In this document: piece by piece, positions 1-12,299 of the stretch
Layout: each line of letters opens with the position of its first letter
Numbering within the stretch: the stretch's first letter is position 1
Source: Mnemiopsis leidyi
Lineage: Eukaryota > Ctenophora > Tentaculata > Lobata > Bolinopsidae
Direction of reading: 5' to 3'
Assembly (NCBI GenBank): GCA_000226015.1
Contig: JH153260.1
Location: 72,227 to 109,745, forward strand
DNA length: 37,519 nucleotides
Notes under the pieces: model-generated
Database searches by the model: none
The model's input: the letters and a program-made list of their open reading frames with translations, nothing else
Told to the model about the DNA's origin: nothing
Translations under genes and position numbers: made by a program

Positions 1-200
<200 letters not shown>

Positions 201-2816
201 TAACTTTACAAAATTAGATAGTAGACAGTACGGTAGGTTGTAATGGAAAGTGCGATCCACCGTCCAACGTTAAAGCTAAGTTCTGTAGTCTCGAGAAATT
301 GATCACTGTAAAGTCTACCGAATTTGACAAATCGAGTAACCGTGTTTACGGTTTTAACTCGAACGGTCATATTGTCTCAATATTTTGGTGCAAGTGCAAA
401 GACCGGCAGATATTGGAAAATAAATAGGTTCAGAGATCAAAGAAAAATCAAAATGAATGAAGACCAAATGTCAGGTAAAAGGTTAAATAATTACTAAGTA
501 CCGATATCAGTTAGTTAACTAACCTGGGTGTATGCAGAGACAGTAGTAACAAGTGAAGGGTATCCGTACACACTTGCGTGCTCACCAAACAGTATCACTT
601 TACCTGGACATCGCACTTTCACCTTCATCGACCTAGGGGAAACGTTCGCCATTTTACAAGACAAAGAAATGAAGAGATGGAGGGTGGGGTGAGCTTAAGT
701 AGATTAATGCCCGGGTCAGTCACGTGTGTCTGTCTGCGGTCACGTGTTACCGTTTGGTGATGTCACGAGGTCCGTGACGTACCACCAGGCCGGGGAGATT
801 ACTGCACTCAACTAATTTCATTCCCAGCAGATGTATTAATAGTTCGCAAGGGTGATGTGGGAGAGAATGTAGGTCAGAAGAAAGTCTGGGTACCGATATA
901 AACCGATTTTTCTGGAACGTTTACGCAAGTGGAGCTATGATTTCACGGCGGGGGAGCCGTAAATGAATGGGACAATGGCCAGGTAAATTATCAGTTACTA
1001 ATTGTAGCTGTGAAGCATGAAACCACATATTTGTTAATGAAATGCAATGCTGCCTCACGTTGGTCGGAGCTGACGACACGAAATGTTTGTAAACACCATC
1101 CGACCTTGGCCTCCTGGTACTTTTCTCATCCATCAAATTGCCACAATTCGATTAACGGTCATTCTATCGCGTCCTCAATTGGGTCCTCCAGGCGCCGTTC
1201 AAATAGATCTTCTCCTATCACTACTTCTCCTATCACTACTTTAAACTGACGTGATATGCTTGTAGACTTAGCCCGACATGGCTGCTTATAACCACTATTT
1301 AAAACTCAGCTCGATTGACAAGGTCGATGCTATACGGGAGGCTATCAAGACTATAATATGAGAGAAAGAGAACTTGACCACGCCAGCTGTGTACTCCTTG
1401 TCATTAATTTTCTCATAAGTTCATTTAACTTTACTGGTTGAAAGTTTAGAAGCTAGACTGGAGTTATGCATGGCGCTCGTTTGTTTTAAATCTTGTCATA
1501 GATTGCGATCAAGTTAATTATATTTTTTATGGGTGACGTCTGTGCAGTGAGACATGTCAATTATACGGTAAGATGTCAATTATACGGTTTAGAAAAACAA
1601 GAAAATGTGATTAAATGGAAAACTGAGCAAATTTAAATTGTAATAATTTGACAAATGATTACCAATACAAAACTTGAACAGGGGCAATTTCGTAAATTAT
1701 CAATGTTGAATGTATAAAACATGTCCCTTAAAGGGGTCACCCCTGAGTAAATAGCTCGAATATCCCAGTTTTTGAGCCGATCGAAACATTTTTGAACTTG
1801 TTAAGATGGGCAAATAGTGATTGAACGAGTACACTTTGGAATAGAAATATTTACCACTTAATCATAAGCTTAAAATACACATCTAGGTTGCATTTTGAGA
1901 GCAGAAGGTATGGCGATAAGGTTATCGAATATCGGTAAGATTCACTAGAGCTAAGTTACCAGCAAATGCTGAATTAATATTATCATGAAACTTGGCTGAC
2001 GGCAAAAATCAAAATAAAGAAGAGTTAAGCACCATAACATAACATTAATTTACCATTTACAGACACAAAATATCACTAAACATTTTCTGTCTGAATTGCT
2101 TCGCTGATTTGAAATCATGTGATGATATACGTCCGATATTTGGTTCCCATATCAATATCTAACGTGAACAGATAATTACACCAGTTTATTAGATTTCAAT
2201 ATTACTTAAACAACACTCGTTCTATCATTTAAAAGTCTGTAGGTCCATCTGCACTTGATCTTTAGTTACTTACAGTTAAATGGAAAATGGCCAGACGATT
2301 CCATGCTTAAGTATGTACAGCTACAGGTCGTATATATTGTGAAATTAGATGGGTCAGGGACCGGATGTACTTAAACTTTTGCAACATAAATTCAGTCAAA
2401 AACGCACGCCCTTTAACAGTTTTATCCAGCCAGCAATAGTTTTAAGATCGGCAGCTAAAAGGACATTCGGCCAGAAGTATGAGTTTTGTACGATAAAGTC
2501 GACACATAAAGATTTCTGATACTTAAAAGTCTGATACAAAGTATTGTACCGGATTTAAGAACTAATAAAATTGCGATGCCGATCCGACAACTGAAATTGG
2601 GACAATGTCTATGAAAACAAATATGCATGCCGCTGCACAAGCAGAACGATTTTAGTAGGCAGGGCGGCCGAAATAACACATCAATCATTCACCTCCACTG
2701 ATCAGACGAAACTAAAACTACTACAACTACGAAAAGACTGTCGTGACGTCCGTAACAATCCTGAGTTAAAACCGTGGTGTTCATTCCACCGCACGTGGCG
2801 CACGCGCACTGTCCAC
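201..2816. other. Gene-free flank, part probably PPP6R 3' UTR
   Basis: No open frame here has recognisable similarity or codon structure, and the short frames on both strands look like chance. The part nearest 2816 should include the 3' UTR of the minus-strand PPP6R gene. A minus-strand AATAAA is at 2185-2190, far (about 630 nt) from the stop, so its use is uncertain. A short direct duplication (about 18 bp) sits at 1556-1587. Confidence 0.6.
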
Positions 2817-5800
2817 TCATGAAGCTATTTCCTGGCCGGCGGGCGGCCACTGCTCCGTCACCATCTTCTCAACAACCTCAGTCCCACCCGCTACGTTCTC
2901 ATCGCAGGATACCATGCCGTTAGACTTGATCTCCTCCACCATGTAGTTCTCCCCTGACGCCTGGTACTTGTTCCTCTTCTCGTCTGGAGTGGGAGGGTTG
3001 GAGTGGAGGACCTTGCCGTCCGGGGGTGTACTGTCCCACGTCTCCTTTGTCTGGCCGCCCGGCTCGAAGTTGTTGAAGTTAGCCCAACTAACGTCTGTGT
3101 CCATCTTGGAGAACTCCTGTGAAAGTAGAGGGTGTTTAGTAATGTATTGGTATTTTCAGTGTTTTTTGGGGGCGGGGGATATCGTACAGATAAGGAGTAA
3201 GAGGATGGACAGTTCTGTTTATCATCCACATGAATGTTTTACCAAATTTGTGTCCAAAGGAATCGACGATCTAGAAATTGAGCTCGGACTCACTAAGTAA
3301 GTAGTTAATTTACCAAATTATACTTTGTTACTGTTAAGAGTTGAACGATTTCACTGAGATTGACAGCACGTTACCTACCATCAAGAATTAGAATAATCCT
3401 GACAAGGTTATTTTAAAGCAGCTGGAAGTGAAAGGGCGGCTAGATTTAACGACTTTCAGCCAGTAATTAAGTAACACAGCAACACAGAGCACAGTCAACA
3501 AATATCGGCTGATTCCTCACTGCAGTGGTGAGGATATTAACAGTTATTACGTCACTACTTCGCATGCTTATCGGCCAATCTTTTAAACTCCGGCCTTACT
3601 TACTGTTAACACTATACAGTTTTGATAGTTTTATGCTAACTTTAGGTTCAAGGCGCATTGCTTAGGCTTTATTGAAGAATCGTCGCTCTGATTGTGCACT
3701 TGTCCACATTAATTTTGACTGTTATCTTATAACATTTCTTACATACTGTCAAGCTAGACAGAATACATTGATAAAAATGTAAACTATTCTAGAAAATTAT
3801 CTTGGAATGTGGCCGATTTGCCGAAAATACCCCACAAATGACGAAGACAAACAAAAAAGCTGGCATGACACGATCTGGCAACGAACCGTTACTTGAGCGC
3901 TCTTTCCATCCTTTTTAGAACCGCATAGTTACCTGAAACCACCCTTTTCACACACTTGCACTTGTGTGTCGTTTTAGGAGAAAAACCCTCCTTCAAACAA
4001 TTTTCAGCAGAAAAAAAGTACGTGGAAAGGCAAGCCCGAAAAAAAACTTATTTAAGCAGCATGACAACTAAAAAGGTGCGGCCGGATAGACGTTTGATAG
4101 AGGTTGGTCAATGACAAACTTTACTTGAGAACAAGACATGTACTCATAACAACCCATTTTATGAACAGACAACCGATGACGGAAAAGTGCAAAAACCAAA
4201 ATCTTTATCCAAATATATACTTTACTAATTCAGATACGTCCAGAAAGCACCATTCGTATAAAGAAAGGTACCTGTTCGTTCTGGGATGTGGTGGATGCCC
4301 AAGGATCGTGTACGTCTTTGATAACCTCTTCGTCTTCCGAGCTGGATGATTCGGCATCTTGTACCTGGAATTGAAACATATTCACTTAAATCGGCCCTGG
4401 CAACTTCCTCTCAAGAGCCCTTACACAAAACAACATTTCTAGCTCTTGATCATAATGTAACATCATCTCATATCCAATAAATACTTTCAATCTCACACCT
4501 GCATGCTGGCTGCACCTTCAGTCTCTGAAATTCCAATGTTCTTGTCCCAGAACTCTATGTTTCGTTCCTTCCACTCCGGCACCACCACCGGCTTGAAGTC
4601 CATGGATTGAGAGAAGTTGTTCCCTGAGGGCTCGAATGAGAAGTCTGCATCATCGTCGTCATCGGTCTTCCACTGAATTGTAGAGTAAGTGAGTTGCAGT
4701 GAAACAGACAGTTTGAGTAGATGCCAGAAAAATGTAGGCAGTATGAAATTTACTGGCAACAGGGACCATCATGGTAAAATCTAAATAGTAAAACCCCAGG
4801 TATATAAGTTTAGGACAACTTAGAGCTTACTGTAAAGAGGGGGTTGTTGACGAGATTCTTCAGTCCAATCCCGATCTTGTCATCAGAATCGTCATCACTG
4901 TCGATGTTGTTTAGATACCGGCGAGGATCAGGTCCGAGATCTGATTCGTTCTTTTGTCTCTGGTCCTAGAAGGATAGGGAATTTTGGCACCACTACAAAC
5001 TTTTTTATAGAAAGGCAAAACAGGATTTAAATTTTCGTAGATATTGAGCAATTTAGGGCTAGCTGACAAAATAAAAGGTTGACTTAGTAATTCAATTAAC
5101 TACCAACTGATGTCGTATCAGACAGACTAACCAACCTTGAGTGTGTCATTAAAGAAAGATTGCCAGAACTTCGGATCTTCACAAGTTTCCAGCCAATCCA
5201 GGAAATACTTCTTGTTTTCCTTGCCAGTCATTATCTCCTGGACATCGTGCGCTAGCTTGTACACGTGACCTAGATAACCTGCTCTCCTCACTCTCTTTTT
5301 ACATGGATTACTGTGGTCTTCTCTGATAGTCTGTTCTGACCATGCTTCCTCAATCTTCCTCAGAATCTGCATGTCACAGATAAGGAAATTTAAAAGGACA
5401 GCATCTTCTTTACTTGTTACTTTTGTACTTAGAATGTGGCAAATCATCGACACAACCTGAAAGAGTATGAAATGGTAAATTTCTTATACTACTACTACTG
5501 CACAGACTTCAAGCTCACGATTAAAGATTATCGAACTGTGAAATTTTAAAAGGCAAATATAAAATTGTAACCTAAATTCATCTATATTTTCTATAATGAA
5601 ATAATGTAACTTAAAATCATCCATTTTTCCAAGTTCTAAAATATTGCCTCACCTGAGTGTGAAGAAAATTGTTGAATGGGTGCTGAAGGAATAACTTCCA
5701 CAGATGTTCCAATGTCCTTAATCGCACTAATTCCTTATTTACATCTTCAGAATAGCATTGCACGAGAAGAACTAAAAGCTTCACGATTTGGAGACGATCT

Positions 5801-7040
5801 GATCTGAAGTTGGAACCTTTGGGTAGGACGATCAGCTCCTGAAATTCGTTTTGGTTTCAGCAAAATGTTGCATCCGGTAAGTAGCATAGTTACTAAATTA
5901 ATTCGATCTTTCTTTCAGTTTATAGTTTTACTCACCTGTAAGGCTTGCAGATTTTGAGCAATACATTTGTTGAAGGAATCCAAAGAAACAATAGAAGGCT
6001 TGTCGATTTCTACTGTCATATTGGGTACCATTGATGTCGGCGTGGGCTGAAAAGAAACTGTTTATTGTTGCAGCCAATAAAGTGTATATCAATGGTGCAA
6101 TACGTTGACTCCTGAAATCTGAAAACAACTTTGTAATAGGGATAGACCTAATTATTAACATTACGCTGCACAAACATGGTCTGCTTAATAACTTACTGAT
6201 GTTTTGAACAAATACCTTCGTAAGATATGTCTGTAAAACACCGACTCCATAATTTATGAGATATTTGTTTTTGCTAGATGTGATGGTTGTTATGATGTTT
6301 TGTATTGTGGTTTCATCTTCCAGCTCCAAAAGCAAAGCATCTTTGGCACCTTTGAAGCTCTCCTGAGGGTCTCTACATGCCTTAATGACGTCACTCAACA
6401 AAGTACAAGTGTTGCAGAGTGTGTCACTGGAAGCTTCTTCTGATAAGGATGAAATCAGCTTTTCAATAAGCCTCATATCCCTCAGCCAATGACAAACTTT
6501 AAATCGAGTTATAGAATTTTCAAAACATATGACAATTCGATAGATTAAGTCCATGATAGCAGATGTATCTACATGGAAAACTAAGTCATCTATCAATGAT
6601 GGATTGTCCTTGAGGAATTCAAGTACTAAATTTGGCCTCCGATTCAAGAGGATTTGAACAACTTTACTGAAAAATGATGCCAAAAGAGGGTTGATTTCCT
6701 CACGAGTCCTGATGAAGCTCCAAAGTTGTGAAATTAAAAGAGAATCATTCGCAAGAGTGTCTGTTATTATACTGGTGTCACTTGACAACAGTTCACAACT
6801 GATATATGATTTATAAAATTTGGTTTTTTCATCACTTTCGTCCTGGGGCTCAAGAATAATGTAGTTGATAAGCTGATGCATGTTTTCCATTCTGGACAGA
6901 AACTCTAATAACTTTTCATTCTTCGTCTTACACTCCTGAATAATGTCACTCTCTTCCAACACTCTGTCAAGAGAAGTGTCTTCCTTAGTAACCAGCTCAT
7001 TCAGCAAGGAATCTTCAAGATTCAGTTGTTGCCAAAACAT
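2817..7040 (-). CDS. PPP6R: Serine/threonine-protein phosphatase 6 regulatory subunit (SAPS family)
   Basis: Regulatory subunit that binds the PP6 catalytic phosphatase and directs it to substrates in the cytoplasm and nucleus (family knowledge). I reconstruct eight coding exons: 7040-6216, 6046-5936, 5838-5653, 5456-5136, 4965-4831, 4672-4499, 4364-4272 and 3116-2817. All introns are GT-AG and all junctions are phase 0, giving 714 aa. The start MFWQQLNL matches the SAPS N terminus, followed by the conserved DIIQECK block and PLLASFFSK (residues about 30-120). Further SAPS helices include LRTLEHLWKLF and NNFLHTQ. The C-terminal third is acidic and disordered, with DSDDDSDDK, a DDDDD run in exon 6, and the WANFNNFEP motif in the last exon, as in human PPP6R proteins. 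It is somewhat shorter than human paralogues (roughly 800-950 aa). A CAG acceptor 34 nt before the ATG (7075-7076) implies a spliced 5' UTR or leader. I cannot tell which vertebrate paralogue is closest. Confidence 0.95.
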
Positions 7041-7130
7041 GGCACTGCTTGTTAGCTTTGAATTGGACTTATGACTGCAATACTGAATTAGAAAATTGTG
7101 AGTTGTATCATGTATAATTTGGCACTTTTT

Positions 7131-7342
7131 CAATCAAGACAGTTCGATATGAATAGATGCTTTATATAAATTATGGAATTTACCTAGGTTTGCTAATCTG
7201 CAGTGGGAATTGCAGTTTAAGTCTTCAACGGTGCTTCAATCAAGACAGTTCGATATGAATAGATGCTTTATTTAAATTATGGAATGTACCTAGGTTTGCT
7301 AATCTGCAGTGGGAATTGCAGTTTAAGTCTTCAAAGGTGCTT
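7131..7342. repeat. 106-bp tandem duplication upstream of PPP6R
   Basis: Two adjacent copies (7131-7236 and 7237-7342) differ at only a few bases. Each copy, read on the minus strand, contains a CTAG|GTA donor-like site (GTAAAT in one, GTACAT in the other). A duplicated 5' UTR exon of PPP6R is therefore possible, but there is no direct support. Confidence 0.9.
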
Positions 7343-7452
7343 GAGTGCCTAATGGTCCTTGATTAGCGTAGGTTATGGGAAAAAGTGAGCAAGATTTTTA
7401 AAAGAAACTTTACAAATGGCTGCAAAAATCCCATAGAATATAAATCTTAATC

Positions 7453-7550
7453 CAGTAAAACCTCTATTTACCAGGTCTCTCAGGGGAAAGGGAGGCCCTG
7501 TAAATCGAGGGACACTTTAAATAGAGGCACAGCAAATAGAGGTTTTACTG
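7453..7550. mobile_element. Short pogo/Tigger-like MITE
   Basis: A 98-bp unit with perfect 17-bp terminal inverted repeats (7453-7469 and 7534-7550) beginning CAGTAAAACCTCTATTT. CAG-starting termini with this AAACCTCTAT core are typical of pogo/Tigger-type Tc1-mariner elements (family knowledge). The right flank is TA, but the left flank is not, so the target duplication is not intact. No coding capacity. Confidence 0.7.
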
Positions 7551-7638
7551 TATTGAGAAATATCGGGGGAAAGGGAGATGGCCGGGTAAATCGAGGGACT
7601 TGGTAAATAGAGGCATGATAAATAGAAGCTTTACTGTA
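7551..7638. mobile_element. Second, left-truncated copy of the same MITE
   Basis: Directly abuts 7453-7550 and repeats its internal block (a GGGGAAAGGGAG-like stretch, GTAAATCGAGGGAC, AAATAGAGGCA) and its right terminus (GCTTTACTG). It lacks the left inverted repeat. This looks like a partial tandem copy made by recombination or by nested insertion. Confidence 0.6.
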
Positions 7639-7823
7639 TGATACTTATCATTATTGCTAAAAGAAGAATTACACAATGTAGATTGAATGTATTTTGCAAG
7701 GTGAGATGCATTGCTGCAAGGACAGGAGTAAAACAAACATTGGTCTTAAAACCCAAAAAAATAATAAATTAATTTTAAAAAGCTTAAGTTAATACAGTCA
7801 ACAGTCAGCTAATAAAAAATATG

Positions 7824-7829
7824 TTTATT
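7824..7829 (-). terminator. Candidate poly(A) signal of PPAN
   Basis: AATAAA on the minus strand, about 45 nt after the PPAN stop codon, in AT-rich sequence. This is a plausible 3'-end signal. Confidence 0.6.
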
Positions 7830-7873
7830 CTTATCAAGGCAAATAACTAACTATATCTAATTGTAAAAACCCT

Positions 7874-9299
7874 TCAAGCACTTTTCTTTCTTCGAATAGC
7901 TATTCCTTTGACATTACTAGATTTGGTATGTTCAATTTTAGTTTTTAATGTGCTTGAATCTGGTTCTATAAATTTTACTTTTTTAGTATGACTTTTGCTG
8001 TAATTCTCTGATCGTTTTGTCCTTTTAGATTTCAGCAAGAGTTCGGCATCCGGCATTTCACCAATTTCATCTTTGTAATACTGCACATCATCATCATCAG
8101 AATATTCTTCTTTTGGAGCAGAGCGCTTGCGCTTTTTAGAGGTCTCTACCTGTCTCTCTTTTTTCTTTCTTTCAACATTTTTCTGTTGCTCTTTTTTCCG
8201 CTTTTCTTTAAGGGCTTTCTGCTTCTGTATTCTTTCTCGAAGCTTTTTCTTCTCTTCAGGAGTTTTCTTCACGTGGGAATGATAAAGAACCTCTCCTTCC
8301 CCTACACCATCTTGTATCTTAACTAGCTTCAAGGTCAGTCGAGGACCAAGTTCTGTAAGTCGAACTGCACTTCTGTTTGACTTCAGGTTACCTCTTCCTG
8401 ACAAATTTTGTGGGAGCTCAACTTGGTTTTCAGGTCCATCCTCACCATCACTTTCACTAAAATAGCCATTGGTAAGAAATTCCGAAATATCTGAATATCT
8501 GCTGAGGTCTGGCACTTTCTTCAATAACTTTTTCACTGCTTTATTGACACCAACAGGGGTAGCAGAAATGCTGTAATGACGTAACTCAATGGTATCAGAA
8601 TCAGATGAGTAATTAAGAAGAAGGCATCTTTTAATGCTGTTTAATTTCACAGTTTTGACATTAACAGCTGGAAGCATATTTTGAAAAGTAGTTGTCAGAA
8701 GCTTATGATGTGGTAGGGACTCATCAAACCCATTCATTATCAACAATGGAGCTGACTCGTGAGTGTGTTGATGAGTTTTGGTCCTCTTTAAAGAAGATAC
8801 AACGTCCTTTAAGAGCATGTAGGATGATATCCTGAATGACAGCGTAGGACCTCTGGGAACCTGATAAAATGACAAATAGTGTTGAAAGAAGTTGTGATAA
8901 ATATTATTCAACAGATCCATGTAATCATACTACCTATTTATTGAATTGACTAATTCATTCTAAAATTTTTAAATCTCTGCAAAAGCAAATATGAGTTTTT
9001 ATTTTTGGGAAGTGGTTTACCTTGCATACACGAAGATTGACATATCCTAGCATCGACTTTGATAAAAGGAGGAGATGTGATACCCCAAACTGCGCAGAAA
9101 CATGAATATAATCTTTGATCTTGTTGTACTTTCGAGCTTTCAAATTCCTTGCTGTGAGTGGTTCTAGACACTTTCTGATGTCTAGCATAAGATTAAGACC
9201 AGATTTACCAAGCTTTCCTTTATTGACAACGAAAGTATGTGGGCCATCTTCTTCTTGAACTAAGTGAGTGCGCTTCTTTTTTCTCTTTTGTTTGACCAT
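7874..9299 (-). CDS. PPAN: Peter Pan / Ssf1-like ribosome biogenesis factor (Brix domain)
   Basis: Nucleolar factor for 60S subunit assembly and ITS2/27S pre-rRNA processing (family knowledge). Two exons, 9299-9021 and 8860-7874, join in phase 0 to give 421 aa (human PPAN 473). The Brix domain runs from about residue 20 to 245. It begins HTFVVNKGKLG, with DIRKCLEPLTARNLKARK, then VPRGPTLSFR opening exon 2, TFQNMLPAVNVKTVKLNSIK, LLNYSSDSDTIELRHYSI and the conserved VRLTELGPRLTLKLVKIQ with GVGEGEVLYHS. The tail is Lys/Arg/Glu-rich (about residues 260-421), coiled and basic, as usual for nucleolar proteins. A TTAG acceptor lies only 6 nt before the ATG (9306-9307), suggesting a leader splice or a 5' UTR intron. 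The poly(A) signal at 7824-7829 precedes PPP6R by less than 800 bp. Confidence 0.96.
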
Positions 9300-9305
9300 A
9301 TCTTT

Positions 9306-9907
9306 CTAAGGTGTTAAATACTGTTACAGTTGCAGTTCCATCATGAAAGAACATCTAACATCACATATTGAAAATAAACAGTAGAGTTAATGTTCAAAAA
9401 TCATTGCATGTCAATGAAGTAAATCATTGAATGAGAAACAATGTAAAAGTTGAATTAAGCTGCAGTTATTAAAAGACACAATTAAACGCAATGTTAGAAG
9501 AGTTCCAATCAAAATATCTGTGAAGGTGTTTAGTAATTGCTGCAATTGCTATAAAACGAAGACCCTCCTCATTTAACCGTCAATCGCAGTTTCCTGGTCA
9601 TACAGCTGAGTCGACTGAAGAAGATTGCATATTCCCTTAGCGCACTCCTCTAGAATTGGCATAAACACCACTGTGACAGGAAATTGTGTGCTGATGCCCC
9701 AAACTGGCATCCCCTCTGCCCATTTTGAGCCATCTAGTCCTTGAATGTTCATTCAAGACAGCTGTATGATTTCATCCTAATCTAGGCTAGTTGCATTCTC
9801 CTGAGGCTGTGCCCCCTACAGCATACCTGCTGTGCGGAGTCAGCAGGGGCCCTTTCATTCACCACTGCAGTGTGGATTGAATTCCAAATGATAAGTCAGT
9901 CAAGAGT
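9306..9907. other. Intergenic stretch, no gene recognised
   Basis: From about 9540 to 9900 the base composition is less AT-rich than its surroundings and looks like an old repeat or UTR, but I cannot assign it. There is no supported reading frame. Confidence 0.5.
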
Positions 9908-10537
9908 TAGGGGTCGTTCACATAAGGCATCATCAAATGTTTGGCATTTTTTGTCCCCCCCCCTCTGTCATCATTTGTCATCAAGACAAAACCCCCCTTT
10001 AATTTCAGAGGTAAATTACCATATTGATTGATGTCATCACAGTTGGAACCCCGGCCCCTCCAATTCCATGCCAAAATACCTCGATTTTTGGCTTGTAATT
10101 GCCATTCATTAAAAACACAGTACATATTTCCAAGACTGTTATGCATTACGATAGTGACAGACATCAGACAGCTCCTTAACATCCTCTAGGTAGTTCCTCA
10201 CTCTCTTTCTCTGACATGAGGCTTTTCTATGAAGCCGCACTTCGAAAGCTTTGGAGAATTAATTGCAAAATTCTACTTATTCAACTTTACCTGTACTACA
10301 ATACATACAAATATCTAGTGATGACTTTAAAGCTGATTGCATTAAAGGCTGACTGCAGTATGGCCGGATCTGTTGTGATTGCTAGATTAACTATTCATTT
10401 ATTTGATTATGACAATTTTTGTTATGAATAGGACTATAATGTATGTAAGCATCTTTTCTGTAACAAATTAGACACTGTTCTGCAATATATAATTAGGTAT
10501 AACACCTGTCATCTTCTGGCTCAAATTATTTGTATTT

Positions 10538-10579
10538 AATAGTAGTGTTGAAAGTATTAAAACTTTCAACACTACTATT
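10538..10579. repeat. Perfect 18-bp hairpin
   Basis: Arms 10538-10555 (AATAGTAGTGTTGAAAGT) and 10562-10579 are perfect reverse complements around a 6-nt loop. Weaker pairing continues outward into TTTGTAT on both sides. Confidence 0.9.
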
Positions 10580-10599
10580 ATACAAATCAAAGTTGAAAA

Positions 10600-10917
10600 T
10601 TTTCATTTTAAAGGCCTCAAAGGCCTTTAAAGGCCCTTAAAGGCCTTCAGATCAACTTTTCACATAGCCTAAGCCACAGAACCCGCTAAAATGTACAATA
10701 CCTGAAATTTTCATGACTCTATCTCTTTCCATTTGGGCCCCAATTTGTCCCCCGATTTGGAGGCTTCTTGGGCCTTTTTTAGGGCCTCTAAGGCCTTTAG
10801 GGGCCTTTAGAGGGGTCGGAGCGAATTTTAACATAGCCTAAGCCACAAAACGTGATGAAATATACCTTGTCTGAAATTTTCAAATGTCTATCTCTTTCCG
10901 TTTAGGCTCCAATCTGT
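10600..10917. repeat. Two diverged tandem units of about 169 bp with AAAGGCCT stutter
   Basis: Segments 10648-10748 and 10817-10917 share ACATAGCCTAAGCCACA, a CTGAAATTTTCA-type block and TCTATCTCTTTCC, in the same order. Before each is a stuttering AAAGGCCT-rich stretch. This looks like the internal repeat of a mobile element. Confidence 0.8.
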
Positions 10918-10990
10918 TTGCAAAAAAGCGTCGTGGGGGGGGGGGGGGTCGCATACCACACTTCATATTGTCATACTAGGGGGGTGGCAA

Positions 10991-11569
10991 NNNNNNNNNN
11001 NNNNNNNNNNNNNNNNNNNNNNNNNNNNNNNNNNNNNNNNNNNNNNNNNNNNNNNNNNNNNNNNNNNNNNNNNNNNNNNNNNNNNNNNNNNNNNNNNNNN
11101 NNNNNNNNNNNNNNNNNNNNNNNNNNNNNNNNNNNNNNNNNNNNNNNNNNNNNNNNNNNNNNNNNNNNNNNNNNNNNNNNNNNNNNNNNNNNNNNNNNNN
11201 NNNNNNNNNNNNNNNNNNNNNNNNNNNNNNNNNNNNNNNNNNNNNNNNNNNNNNNNNNNNNNNNNNNNNNNNNNNNNNNNNNNNNNNNNNNNNNNNNNNN
11301 NNNNNNNNNNNNNNNNNNNNNNNNNNNNNNNNNNNNNNNNNNNNNNNNNNNNNNNNNNNNNNNNNNNNNNNNNNNNNNNNNNNNNNNNNNNNNNNNNNNN
11401 NNNNNNNNNNNNNNNNNNNNNNNNNNNNNNNNNNNNNNNNNNNNNNNNNNNNNNNNNNNNNNNNNNNNNNNNNNNNNNNNNNNNNNNNNNNNNNNNNNNN
11501 NNNNNNNNNNNNNNNNNNNNNNNNNNNNNNNNNNNNNNNNNNNNNNNNNNNNNNNNNNNNNNNNNNNNN
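10991..11569. other. Assembly gap
   Basis: 579 undetermined bases. The left side is preceded by a long run of G (from about 10935) and a GGGGGGT stretch, which may explain the failed assembly. Confidence 1.
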
Positions 11570-11835
11570 TGATGACGTCATATCGTGAACGACCCCTTAC
11601 GTACATTATAGTCCTATCCATGATAATAACAAATACTACTACAATTCACATCAATAGCAGCTTAAATGGTCCCAATTTGTGACATTCATTTTTAACCTAT
11701 TTTCAGGCAACTATCTATCTTTTTGTTTTGTTGATTTTTTGAGGTTAACACACTCCATAGCTGTTCATATTGGTGGATCATCTAGGAAAATCTTTATCAC
11801 AACTTCCAAAGTGAGGTTATTGAGGATTAGCTGTT

Positions 11836-12290
11836 TTTTATGTGAGAAATTTGAGGATAACCTCGAATTTTGCACATAAAATGGCTCCTATAAAGCATCT
11901 GAGGATAATTTTATCGAACTTTGAATCAGCAGATAATTGCCTAACTAATGTGATCAAAATTCTTGAAGATGAAGGTTGTTCCATACCCAAGGCAACATTC
12001 CCACTCATGGAATTAGCAGTTTTCAATTTTGATCTCTTATTAAGAGAATAAAACTTGCAACCGACGGAATTGACTGACAGAATTAAAATTTTCAATAGCC
12101 TCATTTTTCACTACTGCTGCATCAAATAGCAATAAAACCTGATGGGGTAGTTATTTTTCATGATACCAGACCATTCTAGGGTGAAAATTGAAATCAAAAT
12201 GTCATTTCATGTGATAAATTTGAGGGTAACCTCATTTTTTGGTCATAAATTGGACAGCTTGTTATCTTTGAGGATATTTCTTTATGAAAA
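11836..12290. repeat. Diverged direct repeat, period about 367 bp
   Basis: Segments 11836-11925 and 12203-12290 share the order ATGTGA-AAATTTGAGG-TAACCTC, then a CATAAA-TGG block, then TGAGGATA. They lie just before the LINE fragment and may be its older flank or an unrelated repeat. No gene is supported between them. Confidence 0.6.
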
Positions 12291-12299
12291 AGGGCAAGA

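Larger units (their letters stand above)
9909..11597. mobile_element. PIF/Harbinger-like inverted-repeat element, interrupted by assembly gap
   Basis: The ends are inverted repeats: about 28 bp starting AGGGGTCGTTCAC at 9909, and the reverse complement ending at 11597. If the termini are taken as GGGGTCGTTCAC, both sides are flanked by TTA (9907-9909 left, 11597-11599 right), which fits the 3-bp TTA/TAA target duplication of PIF/Harbinger elements. No transposase is readable. The interior holds a tandem pair of about 169 bp (10648-10917), a perfect hairpin (10538-10579) and unresolved sequence (10991-11569), so it is probably a non-autonomous composite. The two ends could also belong to separate copies. 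Confidence 0.55.

Noticed and set aside
5928-6215. Continuation of PPP6R exon 1 to 5928 as a single long exon.
   Set aside because: A GTATTT donor at 6215 and a CAG acceptor at 6047 give a shorter exon in a different frame, and beyond the donor the open frame no longer resembles the SAPS domain.
10918-11682. Long open frames across the assembly gap.
   Set aside because: They are open only because the gap bases are undetermined.
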